Below, one piece after another: positions 1 to 7,962 of a stretch of DNA of 64,000 nucleotides; within the stretch, counting starts at the first letter, position 1, and each line of letters begins with the position of its first letter. The notes under the pieces were generated by a model that saw only the letters and a program-made list of their open reading frames with translations, was not told the DNA's origin and made no database searches. The position numbers and the translations under genes were made by a program. Source of the DNA: PNOJ01 sp016706845 (GTDB lineage Bacteria > Krumholzibacteriota > Krumholzibacteriia > LZORAL124-64-63); NCBI GenBank assembly GCA_016706845.1, contig JADJIV010000005.1, positions 62,001-126,000 on the forward strand, in the 5' to 3' direction.

Positions 1-6
1 AGCGCC

Positions 7-1045
7 ATGCCGAACCAGAACCTCATGAACATCGAGAGCCACATCCTGGACATGCAGCGCCTGCACCCCAGCGCCAGCGGCGATTTCACCAGCCTGCTGG
101 GGGACATCGCGTTCGCGGCCAAGATCATCGCCCGCGAGGTGACCCGGGCCGGGCTGGTGGACATCCTGGGCAGCACCGGGGCCAGCAACGTCCAGGGCGA
201 GACGGTCCAGAAGCTGGACGACTACGCCAACGCCGTCATGCTGAAGTTCGTCGGCCGCCGCGGGCAGGTCTGCCTGATGGCGTCCGAGGAGATGCCCGAC
301 CCGGTCCGGATCGACTTCCGCGAGGGCAGCGGCAAGTACGTCGTGGTCTTCGACCCGCTCGACGGCAGCAGCAACATCGACGCGAACGTCTCGATCGGCA
401 CGATCTTCAGCATCTACCGCCGCCGCTCGCGCCTCGCCGCGATCTGCGACGACGACCTGCTGCAGCCGGGTCGCGACCTGGTCGCCGCCGGCTACGTGGT
501 CTACGGGTCCTCGACGATGTTCGTCCAGACCACCGGCCACGGCGTCCACGGCTACACCCTGGACCCGGGGATCGGCGAGTTCCTGCTGAGCCACGAGAAC
601 CTCAAGATCCCCTTCGCCGCGGGGATCTATTCCGTCAACGAGGGCAACGAGCCCCACTGGACGCCGGCCGTGCGCGAGATCGTGCGCCGCCTGAAGTACG
701 GACGGCAGGAGAGCGGCGGCATGTCCGCGCGCTACATCGGCTCGCTCGTGGCCGACTTCCACCGCAACCTGCTCTACGGCGGCGTCTTCCTCTACCCGCC
801 CACCGACAAGGCCCCCCGGGGCAAGCTGCGCCTGCTCTACGAGGCGGCGCCGCTGGCCATGATCGCCGAGAACGCCGGCGGCTACGCGAGCGACGGCGCC
901 GGGCCCATCCTCGACCTCGTACCGCAGGGCGTGCACCAGCGGACGCCCCTGTACCTGGGCAGCCGCGAGACCGTGCTGTGGATCGAGAAGATGCTGTCCG
1001 ACCCGGAGTTCGGCTCCGGGAGGAGGGGTCGGGGAGCCCCGGTAG
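7..1045 (+). CDS. fbp: Class I fructose-1,6-bisphosphatase (3' end uncertain)
   Basis: Hydrolyses fructose 1,6-bisphosphate to fructose 6-phosphate in gluconeogenesis; cytosolic. The family signatures are in order: the N-terminal SGDFTSLLGDIAFAAKII helix, an SEE metal site near residue 97, FDPLDGSSNID near 117, the substrate segment MSARYIGSLVADFHRN near 240, and YEAAPLAMIAENAGGYASDG near 280. Homology ends around residue 335, the usual family length. The frame then stays open for another 1.7 kb through genes on the other strand, so that extension is not real. A TAG in the +1 frame at 1043-1045 is the likely true stop after an indel. The start lies 6 bases inside the window, so a longer N-terminus cannot be excluded. 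It is convergent with the cupin gene. Confidence 0.9.
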
Positions 1046-1385
1046 GTTCGGCGGACCTTGTCGGTCAGCAGGCCCTTGGTCTGCAGGCCCTTGGTCTCGG
1101 TGACCAGCGCCAGGGCCATGGCCTTGCACCGCGGGCGGTGGACCTTGCCGGCGGGGATCAGCATGGCCTCGCCCTGCCGGACCGTGATGGTCGTGCGGTC
1201 CATCTCGATGTCGATCATGCCCTCGAGGATGTAGATGAACTCGTCGGCCGAGTGGCTGTGGGCGATGTAGTCCCCGCTGTAGCGGACGATGAAGGCGTGG
1301 TAGGCGCCGTCCAGCTCCGCGACCTCCACGGGGCGGAACGGCTGGGCCAGATCGCGGGCCCGCTTCAGCACGGGATCTTGGCCAC
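1040..1385 (-). CDS. Small single-domain cupin protein
   Basis: A roughly 113-residue protein with one cupin barrel. The metal-ligand motif HSHSADEFIYILEG is followed by the second motif GEAMLIPAGKVHRP. The substrate is unknown; such cupins often sense or modify small molecules. A GTG at 1383-1385 has a good Shine-Dalgarno (AAGGAG, about 6 bases away), but its frame meets TGA after six codons. One extra C in the CCC run near 1374 would join it to the cupin frame, which otherwise begins at the GTG at 1371. It sits 21 bases after cpoB, so it is probably the last gene of the tol-pal operon. No stop codon occurs in any minus frame where the protein should end (about 1040), so the 3' boundary is approximate. 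Confidence 0.65.
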
Positions 1386-1406
1386 GATCGCTCCTTTTCT
1401 CGACTC

Positions 1407-2190
1407 CTATTCGGTCAGCAGGGCCGCCGCCAGTTCCGCCGCCTCGGACCCGGGAACTCGGCCTGCAGGCGTCCGAGCCACCCGCGGGCCTCGTCGTCCC
1501 GCCCAGCGCGTGGGCCGAGCCCACCGCCTTCTGCAGCGCGTCGGCGCGGCGGTCGGAGCCGGGATGGCGGTCCAGCAGCGCCTGCAGCCGCGTCAGCGCG
1601 TCCTGGTGGTCGCCGTCGTCGGCGGCCATGGCGGCCAGCCAGTACTCGGCATCGTCGGCCTGCTCGCTGCGGGGGTAGCGGCCCAGGAAGTCCTGGAAGC
1701 CCTGGCGGGCGGCGGTGAAATCGCCACGGCCGCGATCCGCCACGGCCGCGTTGAACAGGGCGCGCCCTTCCTCGGGCAGCGCCGCGAGGTCGGCGCCGCC
1801 CTGGGGCGCCGGCTTGAACTCGCCGAGCGTGGGGATGCCCAGGCGCGTGGTCAGCAGGTCCACGCGCGCCGACAGGTTGCGCATGTACTCCTGGTTGTCC
1901 GCCTGCTGGCTCGCGGCCTGGTCCAGGCGGGCCAGGATCTGCGCGAGGTTGGCCTGCAGCCGGGCGTCGGTCTCGAGTCCCGACCCCTCGCCGCTGCGCA
2001 GCAGGGCCAGCAGGGCCGTGACGTCGCGGCGCAGGGCCGTCTGCTCGTCGGCCAGGCGCTGGATCTCGGCCGAGTTGCCGTCGACCGCCGTCTGGAGCGT
2101 CTCGAACTGGGGGGCGCACCCGGCTGCCAGGACAGCCAGGTGCGCTCCGACCAGCAGGAGAACGAAGCGGCGCGAGCCGTGCGGACGCAT
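1407..2190 (-). CDS. cpoB: CpoB/YbgF-like Tol-Pal accessory protein (two frame breaks)
   Basis: Periplasmic partner of Tol-Pal that links outer-membrane constriction to peptidoglycan synthesis. The start at 2190 gives a signal peptide with a lipobox-like LAAGC. A coiled-coil stretch follows (residues about 30-100, many Glu/Gln/Leu). The TPR region then begins at about residue 135 with ALFNAAVADRGRGDFTAA and FLGRYPRSEQADDAEYWLA. Two single-base breaks, near 1495 and near 1450, disturb the last TPR. Reading across them restores a helix ending ELAAALLTE and the TAG at 1407-1409. It lies 9 bases downstream of pal in the standard tolQRAB-pal-cpoB order. A lipobox is unusual for CpoB, which is normally a soluble periplasmic protein. 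Confidence 0.8.
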
Positions 2191-2199
2191 GGCGGTCAC

Positions 2200-2733
2200 C
2201 TACGGGCGCGCGAAGTGGGCGCGGCGGTTCTTGGCCCAGGCGGCCTCGGTGCCGCCGGTGACGAAGGGACGCTCTTCGCCGTAGCTCGTGACGCGCAGCT
2301 GACCGGCCTTCACGCCCAGGTTCGCCAGGTAGTCGCGCACGGCGGCCGCGCGCTTCTCGCCCAGGGCCAGGTTGTACTCGACCGTGCCGCGCTCGTCGCA
2401 GTGGCCCTCGATCAGGTACACGACGTCGCTGTGCTCCTTCATGATCTTCGCGTTGGCGGTCAGCGTGGTCATGGTCGCGGCGCTGAGGGTGTACTCGTCG
2501 TAGGCGAAGTACACGTCTTCGATGCCGTACTCCTGCGGCGACATCGTCGCGTAGTTCGAGACGGGGGCCGGCGTCTCGGTGACCGGCGCCTCTTCGACGA
2601 CCTCTTCGACGGGCGGGGTCGTGACGACGGCCGCCGCGTTGTCCGTGACCGGGACGTTCTTCTTGCCGCCGCAGCCGACGGTCATGAGCAGGGCCGCCAA
2701 CAACATGCCGATCAGAGCTAGGGTCCGCACCAT
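2200..2733 (-). CDS. pal: Peptidoglycan-associated lipoprotein Pal
   Basis: Outer-membrane lipoprotein that binds peptidoglycan and, via TolB, the Tol energy-transducing complex. The 177 residues comprise a signal peptide with lipobox LLMTVGC (Cys near 21), a Pro/Val/Glu-rich linker to about residue 60, and a C-terminal OmpA domain. That domain has the diagnostic EGHCDERGTVEYNLALGEKR peptidoglycan-binding motif and an NRRAHF ending. The start is preceded by AAAGGAG. It lies between tolB (73 bases upstream) and cpoB (9 bases downstream). The relatively AT-rich upstream gap holds a possible separate promoter. Confidence 0.95.
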   Translation of the reverse strand: MVRTLALIGMLLAALLMTVGCGGKKNVPVTDNAAAVVTTPPVEEVVEEAPVTETPAPVSNYATMSPQEYGIEDVYFAYDEYTLSAATMTTLTANAKIMKEHSDVVYLIEGHCDERGTVEYNLALGEKRAAAVRDYLANLGVKAGQLRVTSYGEERPFVTGGTEAAWAKNRRAHFARP

Positions 2734-2790
2734 GGCTATCCGACTCCTTTTCTGAAGTGACTCAACTCACCGGATTCCATATTCCAGGCC

Positions 2791-2819
2791 AAGATAACAC
2801 GGATCGTCACTGGGACCAA
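2791..2819 (-). promoter_or_regulatory. Possible sigma70-type promoter for pal
   Basis: On the minus strand TTGGTC (2814-2819) and TATCTT (2791-2796) are separated by 17 bases, overlapping the tolB stop codon. Both hexamers match consensus only partly (3/6 and 4/6). The surrounding gap is unusually AT-rich for this window. A private promoter would let pal and cpoB be made in excess of tolQRAB. Confidence 0.35.
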
Positions 2820-4082
2820 TCAGGAGTTGTATCCGGTTCTGCGCCCTTCGTCAACTGCCGGATCGATCCGTCCTCGACATCCAGGACGTAGAGCTTGAAC
2901 ACCCCGGTGCGGTCCGAGGCGAAGACCACGTGGCGTCCGTCCGGCGCCCAGCTGGGGTCCTCGCAGTTGCGCCACGAGGCGTCGGTCAGCAGGCGGCGGT
3001 TCTCTCCGCCCGCGTCGATGAGCATCAGCTGGGTGATCTCCTGCTCGCGGCAGGCGTACACGATCCGGTCCCCGCGGGGCGACCACTCGGCCGAGTCGTT
3101 GTACTTCCCCTCGAAGGTCAGGCGCCGTCTGCCGGTGCCGTCGGCTTCCATGACGTAGAGCTGGGGCGAGCCTGTCCGGTCGCTGGTAAACACGATTTCG
3201 CGGCCGCCCGGGGCCCAGCTGGGCGAGACTTCGATCGACTCCGCGACGGTGAGCCGGCGGATGATGCGGCCGTCCAGGCCGAGGCGGTAGATGTCCGGCT
3301 GGCCGGCCTTCGACAGGGCCACCACCAGTTCCTGCCCGCCGGGGTGCCAGGACGGTCCCAGGTTCGAGCCGCTGGTCTCGCCGACCATGCGCACCGCCCC
3401 TGTCGCCGCCTCGAGCACGTAGGTGCCCTGCTGGCCCTGCCGGAAGGACATGAAGGCGACTTGCTTGTTGTCCGGGGACCAGGACGGGAACAGGTTCAGG
3501 CGTGCGGTTGGAGGTCAGCCGCAGCAGGCCCTCGCCGTCGTAGTCCACGCACCAGATGTCCCGGCGGTCTCCGCTGCCGCGCGCGAAGACGATGCGCGAC
3601 AGGCTGATGCCGGGCTGGTCGGTGAGCAGGCGGATGACCTGCTCCACAAAGTGGTGCGCCGTGGCGCGCAGCCGGTCGGGCCCCGGCTGGTAGCGCTTGG
3701 AGAGCAGGACCTGGCCGCCGGGTTCCGAGAGCAGGCGCAGCGTGAGGGCGGGCGAGGCCGCGCCTCCGGTCGGCAGGCCCTCCAGCACGCCGTCGATGCG
3801 GTAGTGGCCCGGCGTCTTGCCGGAGACCTGGTCACGCGTCAGCAGGCGGAACAGACCGCTGTAGTCGAGGTCGGCGCGGATGACGGCGTCGACGGCTCCG
3901 GCCGCCGCCCGGGCCTCGGCGCCCCCCGCCTGCACCTCCGGAGGTTGCACCAGGATGTCGGTCAGCTCCGCCGCCGAGCGGTCGGCCCGCATGATGTACT
4001 CGCCCTGGGCCGCAGCGGGCGCGACGGCCGCCAGCAGGACGAGGGTCGTGGCCAGGATGTCGCGCGTGATGTGGTGCCGCAT
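2807..4082 (-). CDS. tolB: TolB beta-propeller protein (one frame break)
   Basis: Periplasmic TolB shuttles between Pal and TolA. A signal peptide ending AAAQG precedes the N-terminal domain with the DYSGLF segment, about residues 25-140. Next come WD40-like propeller repeats with the typical motifs FTSDRTGSPQLYVM, SPRGDRIVYAC and FASDRTGVFKLYVLD, ending DTTPDWSQ. The frame breaks near 3505 after SNRT; skipping one base gives LNLFPSWSPDNKQVAFMS and joins both halves into a protein of about 425 residues, the usual TolB length. It starts 2 bases after the tolA stop. Confidence 0.9.
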
Positions 4083-4084
4083 GG

Positions 4085-4759
4085 TCAGTTCCCCGCCGTC
4101 AGCGTGAAGATGTACGTGATGCCGAGACCGCGCCGGGCCATGCCGGCGGGGATCGGCAGGAAGGTGCCGACCGTTTCCACGGCCCGCAGCGCCTCGCGGT
4201 CCATCAGGGGCACGCCCGAACCCGCGGCCACTTCGGCCCGCGTGAGGGTGCCGTCCTGCTCGACCTGGAAGTGGACCGAGCAGGTCACCGGAGCCCCGCT
4301 GCGGAAGCCCAGCTTCCTCGGCTGCCAGTTGCGGGCGATCCGCTGCTCGAGCAGGTCGAGGTAGTACTGGTACTGCGGCGCGACGGTGACGTCGGCGCCG
4401 AGGCGGGGCGTGGCTGCGGCCGGCCCGGCCTGCGCCGGCGTGGCGGCGTCGGCCTGCGCCGGCTGGCGGTCCGGTGCGGCCGGCTTCGCCGCGGGCTTCG
4501 TCACCGGTTTGGCCGCCTCTTTCGGCGCCGGCTTCTTCTCGGCGGCTTTCGGGACGACCGCGGGCCTGATCTCCGGCTCGGCGACGGGTTGCGGCGGCGC
4601 TGTCCGGATCTGCGGGCGCGGGCTCGGCAGTTCGGCCAATCGCACCGAGATCGCGCGCTGGCGCGGCATCGGCTGGCGCACCACCTGGGATCCGAACAAC
4701 AGCAGCGCCGTGATGAAGAGCGCGTGCAGCAGCAGGGAGGCCGGCAGCGCGCGGTTCAC
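4085..4759 (-). CDS. tolA: TolA/TonB-type energy transducer
   Basis: Links the inner-membrane TolQR motor to TolB/Pal. The GTG start at 4759 overlaps the tolR stop by 3 bases. The 224 residues show one N-terminal membrane helix (LLLHALFITALLLFGSQVV), then a long Pro/Ala/Lys linker (about residues 45-125). A C-terminal TonB/TolA fold follows, with LLEQRIARNWQPRKLG and GVPLMDREALRAVE. It is shorter than proteobacterial TolA and lacks its long helical stalk, so it could equally be called a TonB-family protein. The tolQR-tolB-pal neighbours favour the Tol role. Confidence 0.85.
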   Translation of the reverse strand: MNRALPASLLLHALFITALLLFGSQVVRQPMPRQRAISVRLAELPSPRPQIRTAPPQPVAEPEIRPAVVPKAAEKKPAPKEAAKPVTKPAAKPAAPDRQPAQADAATPAQAGPAAATPRLGADVTVAPQYQYYLDLLEQRIARNWQPRKLGFRSGAPVTCSVHFQVEQDGTLTRAEVAAGSGVPLMDREALRAVETVGTFLPIPAGMARRGLGITYIFTLTAGN

Positions 4760-5172
4760 GGACGCTTCCTCTCCCCGAGGTCCTGGTCCGCCACCAGACT
4801 CAGATTCGAGAAGCCCTCCTTCTCGATGGCGGCCATGACCTGCAGCACGAAACCGTAGGGCACGTCCTCGTCGGCCCGCAGGTAGACCGGCAACGTCGCA
4901 CGCTTGTCGGCGAAGGCGCCGAGGCGGGCGGCGAGGTCGGCCATGGCGATGGGCGCGTCGTCGAAGTGGAGTGCGCGCTCCTTCGTCACGGTGATCACCG
5001 GCCCCTCCTCGACGACCAGTTCGCGGGTCTCGGCCTGCGGCAGGTTGACCTCCACGCCGCCCTGCATGTAGGGCGCGGTGAGCATGAAGATGATCAGCAG
5101 GCACAGGGCGATGTCGACCAGGGAGGTGATGTTGATCTCCGAGAAACCGCGGTAGCCCGAGCGGCGTCTCAT
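4756..5172 (-). CDS. tolR: TolR/ExbD proton-channel subunit
   Basis: Inner-membrane subunit of the proton-driven Tol motor, 138 residues. One N-terminal membrane helix (NITSLVDIALCLLIIFMLTAP) carries the family's essential Asp, here in SLVDIAL. The periplasmic ExbD domain follows, with VNLPQAE and ITVTKE and an LPVYLRADEDVPYGFVLQVM segment. The start ATG at 5172 overlaps the tolQ stop (ATGA) and the end overlaps the tolA start, indicating translational coupling of the three subunits. Confidence 0.92.
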   Translation of the reverse strand: MRRRSGYRGFSEINITSLVDIALCLLIIFMLTAPYMQGGVEVNLPQAETRELVVEEGPVITVTKERALHFDDAPIAMADLAARLGAFADKRATLPVYLRADEDVPYGFVLQVMAAIEKEGFSNLSLVADQDLGERKRP

Positions 5173-5885
5173 CGGATCTGCTCCTTCTCGTGCGGCTCGG
5201 GCCGGCGGGACTGCGCGAGCCGGGCCTCCCCCGCCGAGGGCGCCGCCTCCTCCATGAGGGAGCGCAGGCGCTCCATCTCGTTGCCGATCAGGTCGATCTT
5301 GCGCACGAAGAGGTTGAAGAACACCACGGCCGGCACCGCGGCCGACAGGCCGGCGATGGTCGTGACCAGCGCCTCGGCGATGCCCGGCGCCACCACCGCG
5401 AGGTTGGCGCTGCGCAGCACCGACATCTCCCAGAAGGCCTGCATCAGGCCCCAGACCGTGCCGAGCAGGCCCAGGAAGGGGGCCACCGTGACGGTCGTCG
5501 AGAGGATGATCAGGTAGCGTTCCAGGTTCTCGGTCTCGGCGTAGGCGACGCGTTCCGCGGATCGCCGCACGGCCTGGCTGCTGGGCTGCGCGACCGTCTC
5601 GCGCCACAGGTTGGCCAGCGGCAGGTCGGGGTGGCTGCGGCACCAGGCGTCCATGTCCCGGCGGTCCAGCCGGCCCTGCAGCCAGGCGTCGCACTGCTCC
5701 CAGAACTCGGCGTGGCCGCGCCGCACGGTCGCGAGCAGGCGGCCGCGGTCGAACATCACGGCCCAGCACAGGACCGACAGCAGGACCAGGATGACGACGT
5801 CCAGGATCCCCAGGAACGAGGACTTGCGCAGCAGATCGATGATCTCGGCCGCCCCGAGCGACGCCAGGAAGGGCGCGTGGGTCAT
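5169..5885 (-). CDS. tolQ: TolQ/ExbB proton-channel subunit
   Basis: Inner-membrane subunit forming the proton channel with TolR. The 238 residues have three membrane helices: around residues 20-45 (LGILDVVILVLLSVLCWAVMF), and in the MotA/ExbB domain APFLGLLGTVWGLMQAF and then EALVTTIAGLSAAVPAVVFFNLF. The start at 5885 has AAGGAG 6 bases upstream. It is the first gene of the tol-pal operon, with a promoter candidate about 80 bases upstream. Confidence 0.93.
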   Translation of the reverse strand: MTHAPFLASLGAAEIIDLLRKSSFLGILDVVILVLLSVLCWAVMFDRGRLLATVRRGHAEFWEQCDAWLQGRLDRRDMDAWCRSHPDLPLANLWRETVAQPSSQAVRRSAERVAYAETENLERYLIILSTTVTVAPFLGLLGTVWGLMQAFWEMSVLRSANLAVVAPGIAEALVTTIAGLSAAVPAVVFFNLFVRKIDLIGNEMERLRSLMEEAAPSAGEARLAQSRRPEPHEKEQIR

Positions 5886-5963
5886 GTCAGCTCCTTCTGC
5901 CGTGGGCCGGCGCCGCTCCGGGCGCCGGTGGACGTCCGGCGCGGGCGCCGGGCGGCTGCGCCC

Positions 5964-5991
5964 AATGTACCACCCCGGCGCGGGGGTTCAA
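5964..5991 (-). promoter_or_regulatory. Probable promoter of the tol-pal operon
   Basis: On the minus strand TTGAAC (5986-5991) and TACATT (5964-5969) are separated by 16 bases. They sit about 80 bases upstream of tolQ in the only gap before the operon. The first hexamer matches TTGACA at 4/6 and the second TATAAT at 4/6. Confidence 0.5.
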
Positions 5992-6010
5992 GGGCGGAGT
6001 CCCATGTTTA

Positions 6011-6029
6011 CCCACGGCGTCGCCGTGGG
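6011..6029 (-). terminator. Hairpin after bshA
   Basis: A perfect 8-bp stem with a 3-base loop (CCCACGGC / GCCGTGGG) lies 8 bases beyond the bshA stop. The minus-strand sequence after it is TAAACATG, not a T-run, so it is at best a weak intrinsic terminator, or an RNA 3'-end stabiliser. It separates the lpx-nadB-bsh operon from tol-pal. Confidence 0.45.
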
Positions 6030-6037
6030 GTTCCCGC

Positions 6038-7165
6038 TCAGCCCAGGACACGGTCGTAGAGATCGACGTAACGCTTCAGGATGCAGGGCGTCCCGAAGCG
6101 GGACACGGCTTCGCGCAGGCCATCGTCGCGGATCTGCCGGTGCAGCTCGGGGTCCTGCAGCAGATCGATGGACACCGCGGCCATGCCGGCGATGTCGTCG
6201 GGATCGCAGAGGAAGCCGGTCAGGCCGCGCTCGATAAACTCGGAAGTGCCGCCGCGGTCGGTGGCCACCACCGGGGTGCCGCAGGCCATCGCCTCCAGCG
6301 CGACCAGGCCGAAGGACTCGTGGCGCGAGGGCAGCAGGCACAGGTCGGACAACGCCAGGATCTCCTCGAGGTTCTCGACCTGGCCGAGGCAGCGGACGCG
6401 GTCGGCCACGCCGAGTTCGACGGCCAGCTGCTCGCACAGCGAGCGCTCGGGGCCCTCCCCCACCAGCAGCAGGCGCGACGGCACCCGTTGCGCGATCTGC
6501 GCGAACACGCGCACGACGTGGGTCGCGTTCTTCACCGGCCGGAAGTTCGAGGCGTGGACGATGATCTTCTCGTCGGGCGCGGCGAACAGCGCGCGCGGGC
6601 CGTCGTCGCGCGGCCGGAAGCGCTGCGGGTCCACGAAGTTGGGGATCACCTCGACCTCGCGGCGCGGCCCGAAGACACGGACCGTCTCGTCGCGCAGCCA
6701 GCCGCTGACGGCGGTGACGGCGTCGCTCTCGTCGATCAGGAAGCGCGTCATCTCGAAGTAGGACGGTTCCTGGCCTACGAGCGTGATGTCGGTGCCGTGC
6801 AGGGTGGTGATCACCTTGAGGCGCTGCGGCCCGATCATGGCCCGGGCCAGGTACGCGCTCGCCGCGTGCGGGATGGCGTAGTGGACGTGGAGCAGGTCGA
6901 GCCCGTGGCGGCGCGCCACCTCGCTCATCTTGGTGGCGAGCGCCAGCGTGTAGGGCGTGTGCTGGAACACGGGGTAGGTGACCGCTTCCACCGGGTGGAA
7001 GTAGATGTTGGCCTCGTAGCGGCGCAGGCGCAGGGGCATCTCGCTGGTGATGAAGTGAACCTCGTAGCCGCGGCGGGCCAGGTTCAGGCCCAGCTCGCTG
7101 GCCACCACGCCGCTGCCCCCCTGGGTCGGGTAGCAGGTGATCCCGATGACCGGCAGGCGGCTCAC
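6038..7165 (-). CDS. bshA: BshA, L-malate GlcNAc-transferase (bacillithiol step 1)
   Basis: Transfers GlcNAc from UDP-GlcNAc to L-malate, the first step of bacillithiol synthesis; cytosolic. This 375-residue GT4 glycosyltransferase has the BshA-type N-terminus IGITCYPTQGGSGVVASELG, an HVHYAIPHA motif and TTLHGTDIT. The GT4 donor site is at SRHESFGLVALEAMACGTPVVAT. The GTG start at 7165 overlaps the bshB1 stop (GTGA). Direct linkage to bshB1 and bshC makes the specific assignment firm over a generic GT4 enzyme. Confidence 0.95.
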   Translation of the reverse strand: MSRLPVIGITCYPTQGGSGVVASELGLNLARRGYEVHFITSEMPLRLRRYEANIYFHPVEAVTYPVFQHTPYTLALATKMSEVARRHGLDLLHVHYAIPHAASAYLARAMIGPQRLKVITTLHGTDITLVGQEPSYFEMTRFLIDESDAVTAVSGWLRDETVRVFGPRREVEVIPNFVDPQRFRPRDDGPRALFAAPDEKIIVHASNFRPVKNATHVVRVFAQIAQRVPSRLLLVGEGPERSLCEQLAVELGVADRVRCLGQVENLEEILALSDLCLLPSRHESFGLVALEAMACGTPVVATDRGGTSEFIERGLTGFLCDPDDIAGMAAVSIDLLQDPELHRQIRDDGLREAVSRFGTPCILKRYVDLYDRVLG

Positions 7166-7944
7166 ACCCAGCGCTCCGCGGGCAGGTCCTCGAGCAGCGG
7201 CGCCTGTTCGGTGGCGAAGGCCTCGGCCAAGGGGACGCCTGCCTGGAAGCCCCAGGCGCGGGACCACCGCTCGACCTGGTCGAGGAAGGCCGGCTCGTTG
7301 ATGACCGTCGGCCGAGCGCCGGCGGCCCGTTCCAGCTGGGTCGCGTAACAACGCAGGGCCGCCAGCTTGGCGGGCCAGCTCGCGGTCACGTCCACGTAGA
7401 GGTTCGGCCGCTCGCCCGGCGCGCACACGGTGAGGACCGCCTCGCAGATCCACGACGCCGCCGGCGGCGGGATCGCGGCGGTCGCGGGCCAAGCGCGCAT
7501 TTCGGGCAGGGCCGCCGGCCACGAGGCCAGGCGGGCCATGAAGGCGGCCTTGCGCACCAGGGCGGGGATGGCCTGGTGGTCGGGGTGGCGCCGCGGGACC
7601 GGCGCCGCCAGCAGCCAGCGGGGCCGCAGGCTGCGGATGACGGCTGCGACCGCCGCCACCTGCTCGGGCCGCTCGGCCGAGATGAAACCGTCGGGCAGCG
7701 CGGCCTGCAGGCGGCCGGTGATGCCCAGCGCCGCGGAGGCCCGGGCCGCCTCCTGCCAGCGCTCGTCCGGGGTGCCGTTGGAGCCGAGCTCCCCGCGCGT
7801 CAGGTCGAGCAGCCAGACGCGACGACCCCGCGCGGCGAACCGGGCCAGCGTGCCGCCGCAGGCGATTTCCGCGTCGTCGGTGTGCGGGCTGACGCAGAGC
7901 AGGTCGGCGCCCGAGTTCATGGAGGTGCGATTGTCTTCGGTCAT
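7162..7944 (-). CDS. bshB1: BshB1, GlcNAc-malate deacetylase (bacillithiol step 2)
   Basis: Zinc-dependent LmbE-family deacetylase that removes acetyl from GlcNAc-malate. The 260 residues carry the metal motif SPHTDDAE (residues about 19-26), the RGELGSNGTPDER loop typical of BshB1, and the HPDH metal/catalytic segment (about residue 115). A GAGG ribosome-binding site precedes the ATG at 7944. It lies between bshC and bshA, so all three bacillithiol genes are in one transcription unit. Confidence 0.94.
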   Translation of the reverse strand: MTEDNRTSMNSGADLLCVSPHTDDAEIACGGTLARFAARGRRVWLLDLTRGELGSNGTPDERWQEAARASAALGITGRLQAALPDGFISAERPEQVAAVAAVIRSLRPRWLLAAPVPRRHPDHQAIPALVRKAAFMARLASWPAALPEMRAWPATAAIPPPAASWICEAVLTVCAPGERPNLYVDVTASWPAKLAALRCYATQLERAAGARPTVINEPAFLDQVERWSRAWGFQAGVPLAEAFATEQAPLLEDLPAERWV

Positions 7945-7962
7945 GTCCCGTCCTCGGTCGGT

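Noticed and set aside
1046..2721. Plus-strand extension of the fbp frame to a 904-residue protein
   Set aside because: Sequence after residue about 340 is low-complexity and antisense to cpoB, pal and the cupin gene, all of which have clear homology on the minus strand.
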